NCBI GenBank assembly: GCA_002254335.1
Contig: NIVA01000007.1
Coordinates: 1 to 35,608 of the forward strand
Source: Bacteroidetes bacterium 4572_114
GTDB lineage: Bacteria; Bacteroidota; Bacteroidia; Bacteroidales; 4484-276
Reading direction: 5' to 3'
Length of the DNA: 35,608 nt
The notes below the pieces were generated by a model. The model saw only the letters and a list, made by a program, of their open reading frames with translations, ran no database searches and was not told the origin of the DNA. The position numbers were made by a program, and so were the translations under genes. Below are positions 35,272-35,608 of the stretch, in pieces (the stretch's first letter is position 1; each line of letters opens with the position of its first letter).

Positions 35272-35608
35272 TCACCCTTTCTCAACAAACTTCCCATATT
35301 CCCCCAAATCCCACTGCAAATCCATCTCTTCAAACATCGCCCGGGCTTTTTCCAGGTAATCATTTCCTGAGAGGCCGTTGAGTTGCTTTTGTTTTGTTTT
35401 TGGATTGGAGAGGAATTTGCCAAGCTCGAAATAGGCGCGGGAGAGTTCGAGGCGGCCATTGTATTTTTCGCCGGTGGTAATGGCCAAATGAAGATATTTT
35501 AAAGTTTTCTTTGGCTTGTTAAGAAAATTATAAAGTTTGGCCCTGATTAGATAGGCCTCTGTGAGCGAGCCAATCATTTTTTTGGATTTGGAAATTAGTT
35601 TATCTGAT
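35272..35608 (-). CDS. C-terminal TPR-like region of a larger protein, truncated by the window edge
   Basis: Frame open to the window edge (SDKLISKSKKMIGSLTEAYLIRAKLYNFLNKPKKTLKYLHLAITTGEKYNGRLELSRAYFELGKFL). Confidence 0.6.
   Translation of the reverse strand, partial: SDKLISKSKKMIGSLTEAYLIRAKLYNFLNKPKKTLKYLHLAITTGEKYNGRLELSRAYFELGKFLSNPKTKQKQLNGLSGNDYLEKARAMFEEMDLQWDLGEYGKFVEKG

Overview
Bacteroidota-type chromosomal window, judged from AT-rich intergenic DNA, three T9SS C-terminal sorting domains, the futalosine menaquinone pathway and TAnnTTTG-like promoters. No rRNA, tRNA or CRISPR array was seen. Housekeeping content: dnaB; menaquinone genes mqnE, mqnB and mqnD; hydrogenase maturation genes hypD, hypE, hypA and a His-rich hypB; two paralogous MFS transporters. 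Secreted or surface content: a BNR-repeat protein, a lysyl-endopeptidase-like protease, a GH84-like lipoprotein and a beta-helix protein. Accessory content: a partial DUF4157 protein (often linked to extracellular contractile injection systems), an intact HigBA pair, a DUF4143/AAA_14 ATPase, and many remnants. Main points for follow-up: (1) a small membrane protein + ABC ATPase cassette bounded on both sides by the 3' end of dnaB, the two copies differing only at synonymous third positions; (2) three 13-20 bp repeats phased at exactly 33 bp upstream of and in the leader of the DUF4143 ATPase; (3) an N5-(carboxyethyl)ornithine synthase-like gene with two perfect tandem duplications, 63 bp in frame and 26 bp frame-breaking, the latter potentially reversible; (4) repeated internal deletion of accessory genes with both ends kept, including two toxin genes beside intact antitoxins; (5) 7-8 bp tandem arrays in many intergenic regions, one ending next to the hypE start codon; (6) a relic of an AAA ATPase + TOPRIM-like module behind a possible group II intron tail. 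All family calls come from motif recognition by eye; no searches were run.
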